Of a stretch of DNA of 64,000 bases, positions 1-12,134 are shown piece after piece (position 1 is the stretch's first letter; each line of letters begins with the position of its first letter). Position numbers and translations under genes: made by a program. The notes beneath the pieces were generated by a model. It was not told the DNA's origin and searched no databases. It saw nothing but the letters and a program-made list of their open reading frames with translations. The DNA comes from Melampsora larici-populina 98AG31 (Eukaryota > Basidiomycota > Pucciniomycetes > Pucciniales > Melampsoraceae). The stretch lies in the NCBI RefSeq assembly GCF_000204055.1, contig NW_006768793.1, positions 463,983 to 527,982 on the forward strand, given 5' to 3'.

Positions 1-99
1 NNNNNNNNNNNNNNNNNNNNNNNNNNNNNNNNNNNNNNNNNNNNNNNNNNNNNNNNNNNNNNNNNNNNNNNNNNNNNNNNNNNNNNNNNNNNNNNNNNN
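1..99. other. Assembly gap (N run)
   Basis: Run of N at the window edge. Nothing can be read here. Confidence 1.
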
Positions 100-282
100 C
101 AGTAGAGGAGGAATTCAAATTCCTCCGGATTGCTCAGGTTTTTTCATTGATAATTCAAAGGGCCTCAAGCAAAGGTCTTCATTGGTTCAAGGATTTTCAC
201 AAATATGTGAAAAAGATTCGTAAGGTGGCCAATTTCTCTTGCAAAACTGGATCCCCACAAGCAAAATCTGCCTCGTTGTCAT

Positions 283-328
283 AAGTCCCTCGCTGCGCTC
301 GAAGCGTGCGAGACGCAGCGTGGGACTT
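283..328. repeat. 46-bp imperfect palindrome upstream of carboxylesterase 1
   Basis: The left arm AAGTCCCTCGCTGCG is mirrored by CGCAGCGTGGGACTT with one mismatch, around a short centre that is itself partly palindromic. It lies about 180 bp upstream of the esterase start. It could be a remnant of a small inverted-repeat transposon or a hairpin in upstream DNA. No target duplication was recognised. Confidence 0.6.
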
Positions 329-398
329 TGTTGAGTTTAGTGTACCATACTCACATGATAACCCAGCTTACTCAAGGCGCTGTTCGGACGAGATAGGA

Positions 399-408
399 TT
401 TATATAAG
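399..408 (+). promoter_or_regulatory. Possible TATA box of carboxylesterase 1
   Basis: TTTATATAAG lies about 100 nt upstream of the ATG at 511, a usual distance for a fungal TATA element. This rests on sequence resemblance only. Confidence 0.4.
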
Positions 409-510
409 AGGAGGTGGTCGTCGCAAGGTGTTAATAATAAGCTTCATCTTTCTACTCTCTTGTTTTCCAACAATTCGAACTTGAACCTTTGGCCTACGAT
501 CAATTAAACT

Positions 511-3235
511 ATGGGGAAGAAGATTGCGACTGTTCTCGTGATGGGCGGTGCGTTGATGGCATGTTGGTACTGTAGTAAGTCTCCAACAGGTCAGTACGGC
601 TTCAGTTCGATCAGGTAGATGAAACAAGTTGGGTTCAGACAGTGTAAACTGCACACCTATTTCAGAACCCGTGGTTGTTCTGGACTATGGTTCCTTTCGA
701 GGAAGGAGATCGCATCTGCATCATGACATCGAACGATTTTTTGGAATTCCATACGTAAGTAGATTTCTTACCATTTCCCTCTACGCATGCGCTAAAGTCT
801 TTAGTTAGGCTGAGCCGCCAGTTGGGGACCGACGATTTACGAATCCCATTCCGCCTTTACGAAATTATGGGGAGCATGACGCCAGGGTAAGCACTGGACG
901 AGCTTCTGCAGCGTGACGACCTGTGCAGCGCTGATGACCTCTCCTACCTCCAACGCGTTCCTATCTTCGCAATACATAATAGAAGCATGCACCGGTGTGT
1001 CCTCAACAGAGCTTGGGGGGTGATACAGTATCAAAGTACAAAGACTGGTTCAATAATTTGAATTTGAATCCGCTGGAGTTCTTTAAGCCGTTTGGGTCCG
1101 GACAGGAAGACTGTTTGACATTGGATGTGAGTATTCTTTCCTGCTATGTGCTCACAAACCTTGCCTGACCCTGGGTTGCGCTCACCGTTGCGCTGGCTGA
1201 CGAAGCTGTACATGGATGTGATCCTGTTTCCAGATCGCTCGTCCAGCCGGCTTAAACGAAAATTCGAAACTTCCGGTGATGTACTTCATATGTGTGTAAT
1301 TTGACCTGGAATTTATGATCCGCATGAAGCAAAACTAACTTACAAGGTAGATCCTGGTGGGTTCAACTACGGTGCGAGCTGGCAGCTTTCACCAGTCCCG
1401 ATGGTGAAGAAGAGTATCGACATGGGTCTTCCAGTGATCTGGGTTTCGGCAAACCATCGGATGAATGTGAGTTTTTTGGTAGAGCAACACCGACTGTTTG
1501 CCTGTATCGAACCACAAGACTAAATACATTTGTATTGGTAGGCTTTTGGCTTTTTGGGTGGACGCGAAGTTGGTGAGGCTGGTGTTGGCAATCTGGGACT
1601 GAAGGATCAAAGATTGAGCATGGAATGGATTCAGGTTGAGTGTGGTTTTTCAAGATGATTGATATGAATCACTCAGCTCTGTGTGAGAATATTACATCAG
1701 AATCTCCTAAAATGAATGTGATATTTCTAGAAACATATATCAAAGTTTGGAGGCGATCCGGAAAAAGTGATGATCTACGGAGAATCATGTAGGTCTCGAT
1801 CTCTGGATTCAAAGGAAGGACTGATTAACAATCTTTCCATCTTATGGAACATACAATTTTTAGCTGGCGCGATATCTATCTCGCATCACCTCTTGGCGTA
1901 CAATGGAAACCTCAATGGCCTATTCCGAGCTGCTATCTGCCAAAGTGGCACAGCCTTACCAGCTGGCAGTGAGTGCTCAGATTCTTGACGATCATTTTCA
2001 GAATTTCTAAGCTGAACACTTCCAATTGCAGAGCTCTCTGAAGGAGCAGGGCAGAAAGGATTCGATTTTCTGGTAGATAAAGTAGGTTGTAAAGACTCCA
2101 AGGATAGACTGGATTGTCTCCGCCATGCGGATTTGAAAAAATTGCAGTAAGCTCTTTTCAAGTCTTTCTGCGACGGATTTTTGTTGTAGAATTGACCGTT
2201 TTCGTAGGGATGCGATCAATGACCTTCCTGGAACCTTTTCCTTTGGGGCTTTCCCATTTACCTTCGGCCCATCTGTTGATGGGGAATTCATTACGGAGTC
2301 CATGCAGCTTGCCTTGGCCGCTGGTAGATGTAGGTCTCTTTTCCCGGCGTTATATTGAGATGTGTGACTGATTTCAAATTTCCTGACTCGTCGTATGCCC
2401 GATATATTCAGTCGCCAAAATCCCGCTGATTAGTACTAACATGAAAGATGAAGGGACAGTTCTTACAATATCATCGAGTTCGATTAAGACCGAAGACCAG
2501 CTCCGAGAAAGTAAGGTAGTTCTCATACTTTGTGAGTTACATAGGAGTGGAAAATTAACTTGCTTTCAACAATCAGCTTTACAGCAAAAGGTTCCCAAGG
2601 CAAGCCCGGAGATGATCGAAAAGATTTTACAACTTTGGCCCTCTGACCCAAAACTCGGATCGCCTTTCGGCACCGGTGACAAGAATGCGGTGACGCCTGT
2701 TTACAAGCAATATTCCGCAATTCTGGGTGACTTGGCATTCCAAGTAAGAAGCGTTATGTTGATATGTATTTTGCGTATGATGAATATTAACCTAAGGCTC
2801 TTTAATCAGGGTTTGAGGCGATTGTTCCTTAGAACAACAGCTAATGTGATGCCCAGTTGGAGTCTCTTGGACCGAGCAGAAGAGAATTTTCCTATAATAG
2901 GTATGCCCGCTACTCTATCCTTGAATGGCAATGGCAACTCATTCACTTACCTGTACCGGCTTTGGAAAGGTGCCTTCCATGCATCCGATCTTCCAGCTGT
3001 CATCGGTATAATTCCCGGGAAGCGGACTGACGACTATCAAGCACGTTGGATATCGTTTGCCTATAATCTTGACCCTAATTACGAGGGATTGCCGCGTTGG
3101 GAAAAGTACAACAATCGACAGTCACTCGTCATGACAAAAGACGGGTCAATAGGCATGGAGCCTGACAACTTTCGCGAGGAAGAGATAGAGTATTATCTGC
3201 AAAACCTTGACAAAATCAACTTTGTTTCACCTTGA
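511..3235 (+). CDS. Type-B carboxylesterase/lipase, copy 1 (multi-exon)
   Basis: Alpha/beta-hydrolase of the carboxylesterase type-B family, expected to hydrolyse carboxylic esters. The ATG at 511 opens a hydrophobic N-terminus ([20 protein letters not shown]) that is a signal anchor or signal peptide. About a dozen short GT-AG introns are inferred from frame and consensus. Landmarks in order are a DYGSFRG segment, an oxyanion-loop-like YPGGFNYG, the nucleophile elbow GESSGA (its second Ser codon is split by an intron at about 1790), an acid-region motif DEGT (about 2450) and the histidine region GAFHASDLP (about 2970). The protein ends NKINFVSP-like (LDKINFVSP) with stop at 3233-3235. It is a paralogue of the gene at 27013, with matching exon-intron layout. 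Its third codon positions look richer in G and C than those of copy 2 and of the host genes to the right. All junctions seem intact, so it need not be a pseudogene. The physiological substrate is unknown. Confidence 0.88.
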
Positions 3236-4879
3236 ACTTGCGTTTTTTCCATTTTTTTGAGTTATTTTATATATTCTTTTTTGTAACCCCTAACCCTCAA
3301 TCCGTGCTACGTGCTGTCCAACCTCTTTTCTCATTCAGTTCTATGCATCTGCATGGTTGCATCCAAAGCATCTTTGTGAATATGATTGTCATCTGAATGT
3401 TGTCCTTTTTTGTTTTCCAAAGCCAGGTAGTTCAAAGTAGGCGCAGACTAGTCTTTTCACTTCGGGACCTCTACTTTTTTGTTTCTTGTATCTGCTTTTG
3501 TCATTTCCACACTTATGTTACGCTACCGTCCGGAGTTCTCCTGATCCAATGTCTTTGATGGACTTTCTGCCTTTTTCCACGCTTTCCCTCCAATCCCCTC
3601 TTTTCCTCTCGTCATTATCTGTCTGCTGTTATTTGGGGTTATTTTGACATGATGTCTTTTACGAAATATATATAGAACAGTTTCATCTTTTGCTGCTGTT
3701 GGGTTTTCTTTTCCTTTGATTCCTTTTTGTGAGTTAGTCCTGAAATAGTTCTAATGGATGTTGCCTCAATCTTAGAAACATCTGCCTCTACCATCCGTGA
3801 AATCACACTTCAGTCACCTTAGGATTTTGCAGTTAGGTTCAGTTCTACCAGCGCAGACCTGTAGTAATCAAATGCCACATTCCAAGGTGCCAGCACCTCT
3901 AGAAATGAGGGATTGGAAAAAAGCCAAACTATTTTCTTTGGTCCCAGCCCAGGGCTTTGACCAGTCAATCATTTCCTTAGCACTCAGTCCTGTGTTCTCT
4001 GAATTGACCTTAGGGTGATTGGGCAGCTTCAATCTTCCCCTGAAAATATATTGTGGGTTGGTACTGGTGGTTGTTGGGTCCCAAAGGCTTGCAGAGCAGA
4101 AGGAAGGAAGTCCTTCAGGTGCTCAACCTTACATGTTTTCTTGTGAATTCTTTCTTTGCACATCATTTGTACAAATACTAACTCTCTGATGTATGTGCTC
4201 CACAGTGGTCATGCAGTAAGGTAACATTATGATTTTTCAACAGCTATGTTTTTTCCAAAAAAGGAGCTTGGAGTTGTTTGCATTGCCAAAACGGGCAAGA
4301 GGATCCTTGCTTGCAGCAAAAGCTTTGGGAGTCACTGGAGTTGAAGCTAGACTTATATCATTGTCAGATACTTAATCTGCCTTGTTAGTTTGTGCCTGGT
4401 TGACCTGATACATTGGGTTGAGTTTATCTAATCCAAGAGGCAAAACAGTTTCTTCTCAAGCTAGATATGAACAGGTGAACAGGCCATGAGGTGTTAGCAT
4501 CACACTACATTCTAAAGAGAAAACATACCCTGAGGCCCACTTTGGTTTTTGAATGGAATGAAGGCTTCTTAATCATAAACAGAATCTTGAATCAAGTCTT
4601 TTGAGTTGCCAGCTGAGTGGTTGTGAGTTGGGTCTGAGTATCAGTGATTCTGTCAGCTGTGGTGTTTGGGTCACTGCACAACTTGTTCATCATTGAATAG
4701 ATTGGAAAGGATTTGTTCTTATGAACCAAAGCACCTGTGTGCTTCTATAAACACAAAGACATATCTTGTGTCAGCAAGAGCTTATGATGAATATAATTGT
4801 TTGACCTGACCTCACAATAAGGACCCAGAATTCTGGCTCTGCAATGACCATCTGAGTTTCCTCATTCAAACCACCACTT
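3236..4879. other. Intergenic DNA, no gene seen
   Basis: A pyrimidine-rich stretch follows the esterase stop (likely 3' UTR and terminator region). The rest is non-coding sequence in which I see no convincing ORF or structured repeat. Confidence 0.5.
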
Positions 4880-4880
4880 G

Positions 4881-5087
4881 CACTGCCAACAAAGATGCCT
4901 TGGATTGGAAAATCCAAGCTATCCTTGGATGGTGGTAGCCTTGGACACAATGTCCAAGTATATGATCCAAGGCAATCTTTGAGGCCAAAGAAAGCCTTGG
5001 ATTCATTCCTTGGACATCGCGGTCCAAGGGAATGTATACCCAAGGATACCTCAGATTTTACAATCCAAGGTATCTTTGCTGGCAGTG
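4881..5087. mobile_element. 207-bp inverted-repeat element (MITE-like)
   Basis: The left end CACTGCCAACAAAGATGCCT is matched in inverse orientation by the right end, which finishes ATCTTTGCTGGCAGTG. The TIRs run about 34 bp with a few mismatches. The interior is filled with further CCTTGG/CCAAGG words in both orientations, so the whole unit can fold on itself. There is no ORF. The match may extend one base on each side (4880, 5088). No clear target duplication was found. Confidence 0.7.
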
Positions 5088-5088
5088 C

Positions 5089-7775
5089 TGAAGCCTTCTT
5101 CAATTTGTGAACAAACCAATTCTTCATCTAGTTAGCATTATGAGAACACATGGTCAGCATGCAAACAAAAAGATAGAAGATACAGATGGAAGGAAAGAAG
5201 ATGGAATCAAAAAGAAATAAGATTGGATCAATAGATATAGTGCTTACCATGTGAGAATGGTTCTTGAGCTTTGCTTTCTCAAGGCCGCACTCCCATGTGT
5301 TGTTGCATTCAGTGGTCACTGTATTCAAGGCCTCACTCTTATGTCCTCATTCTGCCTTCTTCCCAGCAAGTTTTTGAAGTACATATCAAGCTATTAGAGT
5401 TTGGCAAAGGTGCAATCCAAAACAATGGCAGGTTCAACTCAGTCATTTTGGACACCTAGTTGGGTCCCATGGATCCCCCATTTGAAAGGCCACAAACACC
5501 ACCAATTTTTTATTATTTTGAAAAGAGGCTATAAAAACTGTTGGGTGGTGTATGACTTGATTTGTACAAACTCCCTGTGATCTGAGTTCCTTGCAGGGAA
5601 TTTCTGCATAAAACCCAGACCTGTTTGTGAAAATACCCCCTCAGAAGGTGTGCTGAAGCCACCTTTTGCGTGTTTAGTCTTTGCAGGAGGTTGTATGTAG
5701 GGGGCAATCACAACAAATTCGCAGAGCAATGGCTAAATGTTGGAGAATAAATTCTTGAGTTAAGTGTGTCAAAACCATTAAGGAGTTATGTAACACTTCT
5801 TCTCAACTTCTGGACCAATTGGGCATTGGTGGATACAAATCAATTAGACTGAGGCTGATATCATGATAGGATTTAGGAAGAGTATTAGAATGTTCTTACC
5901 GCATTGGGATAGGAAAGGGACTAGTTTGTTATTGTAAATGTTTGACCTGTTCTGAATGTGTGACCGTGCCTTTCTGTGTTTTTCTCTTTTAAACCTCCCT
6001 CTCCCTTCATCGAATTTTTTTCCCCCATCGTGGAAAAAGATTCTGAAGGTGAGATAGTATTGTCTTTTATTTTGTAGTGTGAACATTGCTGAACCAGATT
6101 CATTACCTTATACCCTTATGGTTATTTTTCTCTTTTACTATTTCTCTTTCTATCTTTCTCAGTTTCTCTCTTTATCATCCACGTGTCCTTGTCCAGGTCT
6201 GTTCTCGAGTTTAGAACTCGTTTTATCTGTTGTCAGCTCGTGTCTAGTCAACACTAAAGCTGAACCCATCTCATCACCTTTATAAAGGTCTGTTCTTGAG
6301 TTTAGAACTCGTTTTATCTGTTGTCAGCTTGTGTCTAGTCAACACTAAAGCTGAACCCATCTCATCACCTTTATAAAGGTTGATTATTTTGTTGCAGAGC
6401 TTAGTGCCTCCGTCAACTTCGTTTTCTTACACTAAATCCATGGTATCATCATACTTGGAGGGCTTTGACAGTATTTGTCAACATGCATGTATTCTCGAGT
6501 GAAAAGTACACTCAATGAAACGTCTTTTATAGATGACTTAAACGACCTTTACGACAAACACAACTATAATTACGCAAATATAAGTGAAACGCGAGGCTAT
6601 TACTGACCAGAGAGGTTTAAAAGAAATATTAAAAGTAACAGTAGTAATTTGGTCGCAACAAACGCTTTAAAAAGCTGATAACAATTGGTTCGATTTATTC
6701 GGTGTAAAAGAAGATAAAGATCCCTCCAATTAATCCTGAAAACAACATAGTATTTATACCCAACAAAAACAAGCCCCGGTACGAACATGATCCCAATCTT
6801 ACATAAGAGAATACGTATATCCGGATTTCCTTCATAGTGAAAATACTAACATAAATGATTTAGTTGATCTGTCATCCTCGATCCTTCCACCGCCAAGGAA
6901 TCATCCCATCAATGATTTAGGTAATCGCCCCGTTCACAAGCACATGTTCCCAGACCACCGGGCTAACGTTTCCCACGCGTTAGACCCGGAATAGGTTTTA
7001 GATATAGATGTTCAAATTGGTTCCTCAGGCCATTCGATACTTCTTTAACTGAGAATACGTATTTTGTTCAGGGGTTCATACCTTCATCAATGAATTCAAA
7101 TCTCCTTATTGGTTACGTGATTTCATTAATTGATGATAGGTTTTCTTTGAACATAAATGTAGATTTTGAAATGGATGATAAGAAATATTGAATCCGAGAG
7201 AAAAAAGAACTTTTTAAGAAAAAGACTGAGAAAAGAAACTAAGAGAAAATATAAAAGTAATCAGAAAGAATCCTTGGCTGAATGTTTACATCCATATCTT
7301 ATGATGTAAATGTTATGTTGTCGTAGCCAGGAGATAAGTTGACTAGTCGACTTATGCCCTGGCTGACAGTATTCTGGCCTTGACAGGCTGGTTGACTGAC
7401 TTTGTTACCCAAACCCTGGTAAGGAGCATTCAAGTTTTTTCATGGGTAAAATTTGGTGATTCTAAAGTTTTGTTGGGTTTGGCGGGTTTGGATTTTGACA
7501 TATTGTTGATTTGGTGTTGACAAGGCAAAAAATGAGGATGAAGAATACAGAAGAAAGAGAAGAAGGTGAGGAAAGAAGTGAGAGGAAGGATTGTAGAAAG
7601 TAATGAGATGAGTGGGAGTTGAAGGCAAGGTTTGCTTGACTAAATGTATCAACATATCAACAACAAGTACATTTCCACCTTACCTGATGTGGACTTTCTA
7701 CAATACTATCATGCTACTGTCGCACCACTTGCCATCACTAGGCAGGTCAATTTTTTCAACATTGTTAGAATCACT
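5089..7775. other. Gene-free, probably transposon-derived stretch
   Basis: No intact gene. Apart from the 91-bp tandem duplication listed separately, the stretch has a TGGTATCA word at about 6441, reminiscent of an LTR-retrotransposon primer-binding site. Near 7322-7370 there is a partly palindromic segment (AGCCAGG ... CCCTGGCT). These hints are too weak to name an element. Confidence 0.4.
6195..6379. repeat. Two tandem copies of a 91-bp unit
   Basis: The units beginning AGGTCTGTTC at 6195 and 6286 are nearly identical, differing at a few C/T positions. Each ends in a TTTATAAAGG word that resembles a TATA box. This could be a duplicated promoter-like block within a decayed LTR. No function can be assigned. 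Confidence 0.85.
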
Positions 7776-8704
7776 TTAGCTTAACACAAGCCCCCTCTGT
7801 GCGGCTATGTCTGCGTGCATCATAGAGGGGCTTGGGACTCATCATGATTTCCTGGCACAGAGACTCCAAGGATTAAGTTGTCTGTTTTGTCTGCTTGTTT
7901 CTGCTTCCCTTGCTGATAAACAACACTTTTCCTTGCAGACCAAGTTTTTCACACCTCCTGGTATGCTATATCTTAGATATCATGGGTGACATGACCATCA
8001 AAATGGTTTGAAAATCTTTACAAAATGGGCTTCTTTGGATTCTAAGTTGCTTTTCCATTGTGAATACAGGCTGTACAGTGTGGTCCATCTCTTTATAGGG
8101 CAGTCATAAAGCTTGAAAAGTATTGGGATGGGGACACAGCCTTTAAAAAAAGGTGCACCCTGGCGCGGCCTCCTGCAGTGCAAAAATCAGGATAAAAACA
8201 GAAAGAATGAAAAAAAAATCAAGAATTACATTTTATCTAAACTTCAATCCACTGCAGTTGCTGATGAGGTAGGAGATGGAATCTTCAAAGATTCAGTTTT
8301 ACTTAAAGCCATAGAAGCTGAGATACAAGCAAAAATTGGAACCAAAATATCTTGAAGTCAATTCCCAAAGGGTGTTATTTACATGATTGGCATCGTAAAA
8401 ATTGAGTGAAAGACAAGAAGGAAACTTGATGAAATGCATTCTGAAACAAATTGACACATGGAAAGCCCCACGGGCATACAGGCTGTTGGGCGCACCCACC
8501 TTGCTTTCAAAATTTGTTCAACACGCTGTGCGCCTAAGCGCGAGGCGCGCACAATGGCGTGTTATCCTTCTTGTGCCCCCATCCTGAGAAAATTAACCTC
8601 AAGATTTTCAAATAAAGGAATTTTTTTCCCGGTGGATCACCGGTAGAACACATGTGCAAAGCTGTTCTGAAAAAAAATTGCGGAGAGGGCTGGTGTTAAG
8701 CTAA
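7776..8704. mobile_element. Non-autonomous element with ends related to the RecQ/DUF6589 element
   Basis: The left end TTAGCTTAACACAAGCCCC is matched inversely by the right end GGGCTGGTGTTAAGCTAA over about 23 bp. These ends resemble those of the 6.25-kb element at 20098-26350 (TAAGCTTAACATAAGCCCC). As in that element, the left end continues into a hairpin, with AGCCCCCTCT at 7789 pairing with AGAGGGGCTT at about 7826. The interior has no helicase or DUF6589 sequence and no convincing ORF. The two flanking 9-mers do not match, so the target duplication has decayed or a boundary is off. A deletion derivative or MITE-like relative is the likeliest reading. Confidence 0.55.
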
Positions 8705-9734
8705 GAGGCAGGGGGTTGAAAGAAGACCAAAGAAAAAAGAAGTTGAAGTATGTAAGACACAACAAGTTGGAGTGGAAGGAAAGCAGGAGATACATGTTGA
8801 GAAGGTGATGAGAGAAAAGTCAAAATTTTCCCCTTCTCAGGTACAGAATCACTATATAGTGGTAATGCGGCCCTCAATCAGGGAGTGAAAGAAAAATATG
8901 GTGTTATTGAAAGTTGATTAAATTGTGCAAACTATGTAAAAAAGTAGAATAAACATTGTATGATGTACTTGTGAATCTTGAGGTAAAAAAACCTAATAAG
9001 AGAAAATGAAAGGCTTCTTCTTCTGTTGAACAAAGTGAGTTTTGATGATTAGTTTCAACTTGTAAATCATTTGGAGCTAATTCATAAGACAAAATGTGAA
9101 TCTAAGTGATCTTCTTGTTTTGAGAATTGTGTTCAGCTTGAGGTTCAGAATGAGATCAATGATAAGTTAGAGATTGAATGAAGGATTGTAAGTTGGATAC
9201 AATTTCTCATTCTAATTCTTGATTCATTTCTAACTTGCTCCCTTGTTCTTGGTTCTTGTTCTTTTCCAATCTCAGTAGACCCAAGCTTTTGATTTCCAAA
9301 ACTTGAACATTCAAATATGGTTGCTTGATTGTATCCACTATATGTGGTCAAACTCTGGCCCTGGTGGATTGTGGAGCAGTGGCTCTGCTATGAGATTTCC
9401 CCCCTTGAATGTGCGGAGCAGAGCCACCACTATACATAGAGGACAAATGAGCAGTGTCAAAACCACTCCACTATTGCCCCGCAACCACTATTTGTTGCGG
9501 AGTCATTCAGGTATTGTGGGCCACATAGGCGCTTCTCTAGTAGCACCGACTTTCTCTTATTAGTTTTTTTTACCGCAAGATTCACAAGTACATCATGCCA
9601 AACTTAATCTACATATCACCCAAGACTTCAAGTCTGTCTTGGCCTCCGACAAATCGGCATATGAGGAACTTGAGCTAATCTGAACTGGAAAAGACGTACC
9701 CTCAACAGCCAATACAAATGACCAAAGCCGCGAG
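8705..9734. other. Non-coding stretch left of the hAT relic
   Basis: No gene. A hairpin-forming segment lies near 9378-9440, where GCAGTGGCTCTGCT pairs with AGCAGAGCCACCAC. It could be near an old hAT terminus, but this is not shown. Otherwise unremarkable. Confidence 0.35.
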
Positions 9735-11883
9735 ATGTCTGAAAATCCAGAGACCTCGTTGATCAAGCAACCCAAGATCCAGCACAACTTCAGTCTTTTC
9801 TTCAAGCATCGTAAACCAGATAAAGTCCAGGAAACTTATGAACATTTGCTCAAAGCTCTGATTACTGGCCATGTGCCCTTTTGATTCCTCCAAAATCCGT
9901 CTTTCCAAGCTTTTCAACAAAGTATTTTGGTTACACCATACACTCCTGCCTCCCATTTCATGATGATGGATACAGTTCTGCCTCAACTTCATGCTGCATA
10001 TTTGGTCAAAACCAAGGCTGAACCAACAAACCAATCTCACCATCTCACTCAATGGATGGTCTGACTGCTCACACTATGCTCTCCTCCTCCTCCATGGAAC
10101 AAGTTTCAAAAAGCTGATTGATGTATTGGATCTTGATGATGTTTGACACACCTTGGAAAACATCATGGTGGCATTGAAAGATGTCCTTGATGGACAAGGT
10201 GTAACCTGGGAACAAATTGGTGCCATTGTCACCAATTTTTCTAGCTCAATGATCAAATTACATGTAGGTTTCAAACAACCTTTTATCGATTATGATTTTT
10301 AACTGACGATGTTTAATTTGACAGAAAATGGTGAACACTGAGTTAAATCATGTTATCCCATTAGCATGTTGCTTGCATGTATTTAATCTCATCGCCAAGA
10401 AGGTTGTTGCACATGTAGATATGAAAGGAACAGTTGGAATTGATCGAGCACTAGTTAACTTTTTCAGATCTTCAAGCTTTTGGAGTCACAAGTTGTCAAA
10501 ATGGCAAAAGAAAGAGGGTGTTACAGTCAAACCCGCGCAAATGCATACCCGCGCAGGTGCATAACCCTTGATAATGCATAGAAAAAATCTAGAATCTTGA
10601 CGCTTTTTACTGCCAAATTTGACAACAGAAATGCATAACCCGTCAAAATGCATAGCAAAAGTCTTCCACCCAAATTATGCGTTTGCGCGGGTTTGACTGT
10701 ACTCATGTTCTTTGTACCTTCTGTGAATCTAGGTGGTATTCAATGGCAAAAGTTGCAATGTCTGTTGAAAGCCACCAAAAGGGATTTCAAAGCTGTCTTG
10801 CAATGTTGAGAGACAAATTGGTACCGACTTCAAACATCAACAAAAATATCATCATCACCATTGAGAATTGTGACCATTTTACCTCAAACTCAATCCTAGT
10901 AAAGCTTCTTTGACCAATTGTGAACGCTATTGGGCAATTAGAATAAGCAAACACATCAGTTAGAGATATTTGGAAAGAGATTGGCAATGTCTATCAGCAA
11001 CTCCTAGCAATTGATCTTTCCAGCTATCCTCGATTTTAACCCTTCAAAGCTCAATGGTTACAAGTCCTACACGGGCATGCCAAATTATTCAACAAACCAA
11101 TATACATCATTGAATTCTTCTTAAACCCAATGTTTCGTCAAGTCGCTGTTTCAAAGTCCTTCACAATTGATGATATGATCAATATGATCATACCATTATC
11201 AAAATCCTGGAACTACAAGAAGGCTGATGCCTTAAGCCTTTGTGAGCAAGTGTTACACTACTTCAGTGGTGTTGGAATCTTTTGTGTTTCAACAAAAAGT
11301 AAGTGTATGTTTTTATATTTGTAATATTTCTATTGACTGATATGTTTGACACTACAGTTAACCACCCAATCAACTTCTGGCTTGCTCTTCCAACAACTCC
11401 ACAAAACTTTCAACTCAAAACCTTTGTGATCCGAGTGAAAGAGCTTGTTGCCCATGCTGTAGGCGTTAAAAGCATCTTCTTGATGATGGGTTCCACAAAA
11501 ACTGAAATCACCATTCCATGAAGATATCTACTTTAAAGATGCTCTCACAAATTGAGCTCAGTGTGAAGGATGAGCACGCCACTGCTCAAGTCTATCAAAA
11601 ATATGTTGACAAAAACAAGAACAACAATGACAACACTCACATTGGAGTGATCTTCACAGGAATTGATAATTTACAAGAATTTGAGCAAGGAGTCTTTGCC
11701 CTTCATGCTTTGGTTGAAGAGGAAGACAATGAAACTCATGACCACATGGGATTCATTGATACCCTTTTTGATTTCACTCACTTCACTCGCAATCCGACCA
11801 TAGGCTCAATTGATAAAGATACCTCTAACACTCAAGGAGAGAGTGATAACAAGTCATGGGGCATGGATGATATATGTATTTGA
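9735..11883 (+). pseudogene. Decayed hAT-family transposase (RNase H-like)
   Basis: Transposase-like protein readable only in pieces. The start region MSENPETSLIKQPKIQHNFS runs to an in-frame stop near 9881. A core piece follows at about 10160-10270 (ALKDVLDGQGVTWEQIGAIV) and a Cys/His-containing strand at 10322-10520 (ACCLHVFNLIAKKV). The ESRWYSMAK segment at about 10728 matches the TRWYS motif common in hAT proteins. The C-terminal hAT dimerisation-like region at 11350-11520 reads FWLALPTTPQNFQLKTF and then HAVGVKSIFLMMGSTKTE. A last exon-like part ends SWGMDDICI at 11881. Stops, frame breaks and an inserted MITE show that it is dead. A DUF659-type hAT is likely. The element termini were not located. 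Confidence 0.75.
10524..10699. mobile_element. 176-bp MITE with TA target duplication inside the hAT relic
   Basis: The left end CAGTCAAACCCGCGCAAATG is mirrored by the right end, which finishes TTTGCGCGGGTTTGACTG. TA dinucleotides flank it at 10522-10523 and 10700-10701. A TA duplication points to mobilisation by a Tc1/mariner-type transposase. Removing the MITE and one TA rejoins the hAT frame from EGV directly to THVLCTF, which confirms the boundaries. The interior has the word AATGCATA in several copies. Confidence 0.88.
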
Positions 11884-12134
11884 CTACTCCAATAGGATTT
11901 ATATTTTCTTATATTTTATTTTATTTGTCTTGCGCCTCAGCCAAATTGCTAGTTACTTTTTTTCATCAGGGTGTTTTCCTACTTGTCTGACACGTTTTGT
12001 GACCCCAGCCAAACCACTGATAGTTGTTTTTTGATTAAATACATGTTTTTTTCTTGCACCTCTGGCGCCTTTCGCGCCCCCAGCCAAACTGGGCGCGCCT
12101 CGGGAGCTCCCTGAAAAGTCGCGCCCACCACGTG

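Noticed and set aside
400..2303. Several minus-strand ORFs of 60-98 codons across esterase 1
   Set aside because: They are antisense shadows of the exons. They lack family motifs, and the + strand gene explains the region.
6176..7400. Possible Copia-type LTR retrotransposon (TATA-like word, TGGTATCA word, palindrome near 7322)
   Set aside because: No second LTR, no gag or pol reading frame and no target duplication could be found. Kept only as a hint.
8113..8587. ORFs of 60-80 codons inside the 7776-8704 element
   Set aside because: No recognisable domain, overlapping frames and low-complexity Lys-rich composition. Probably chance ORFs.
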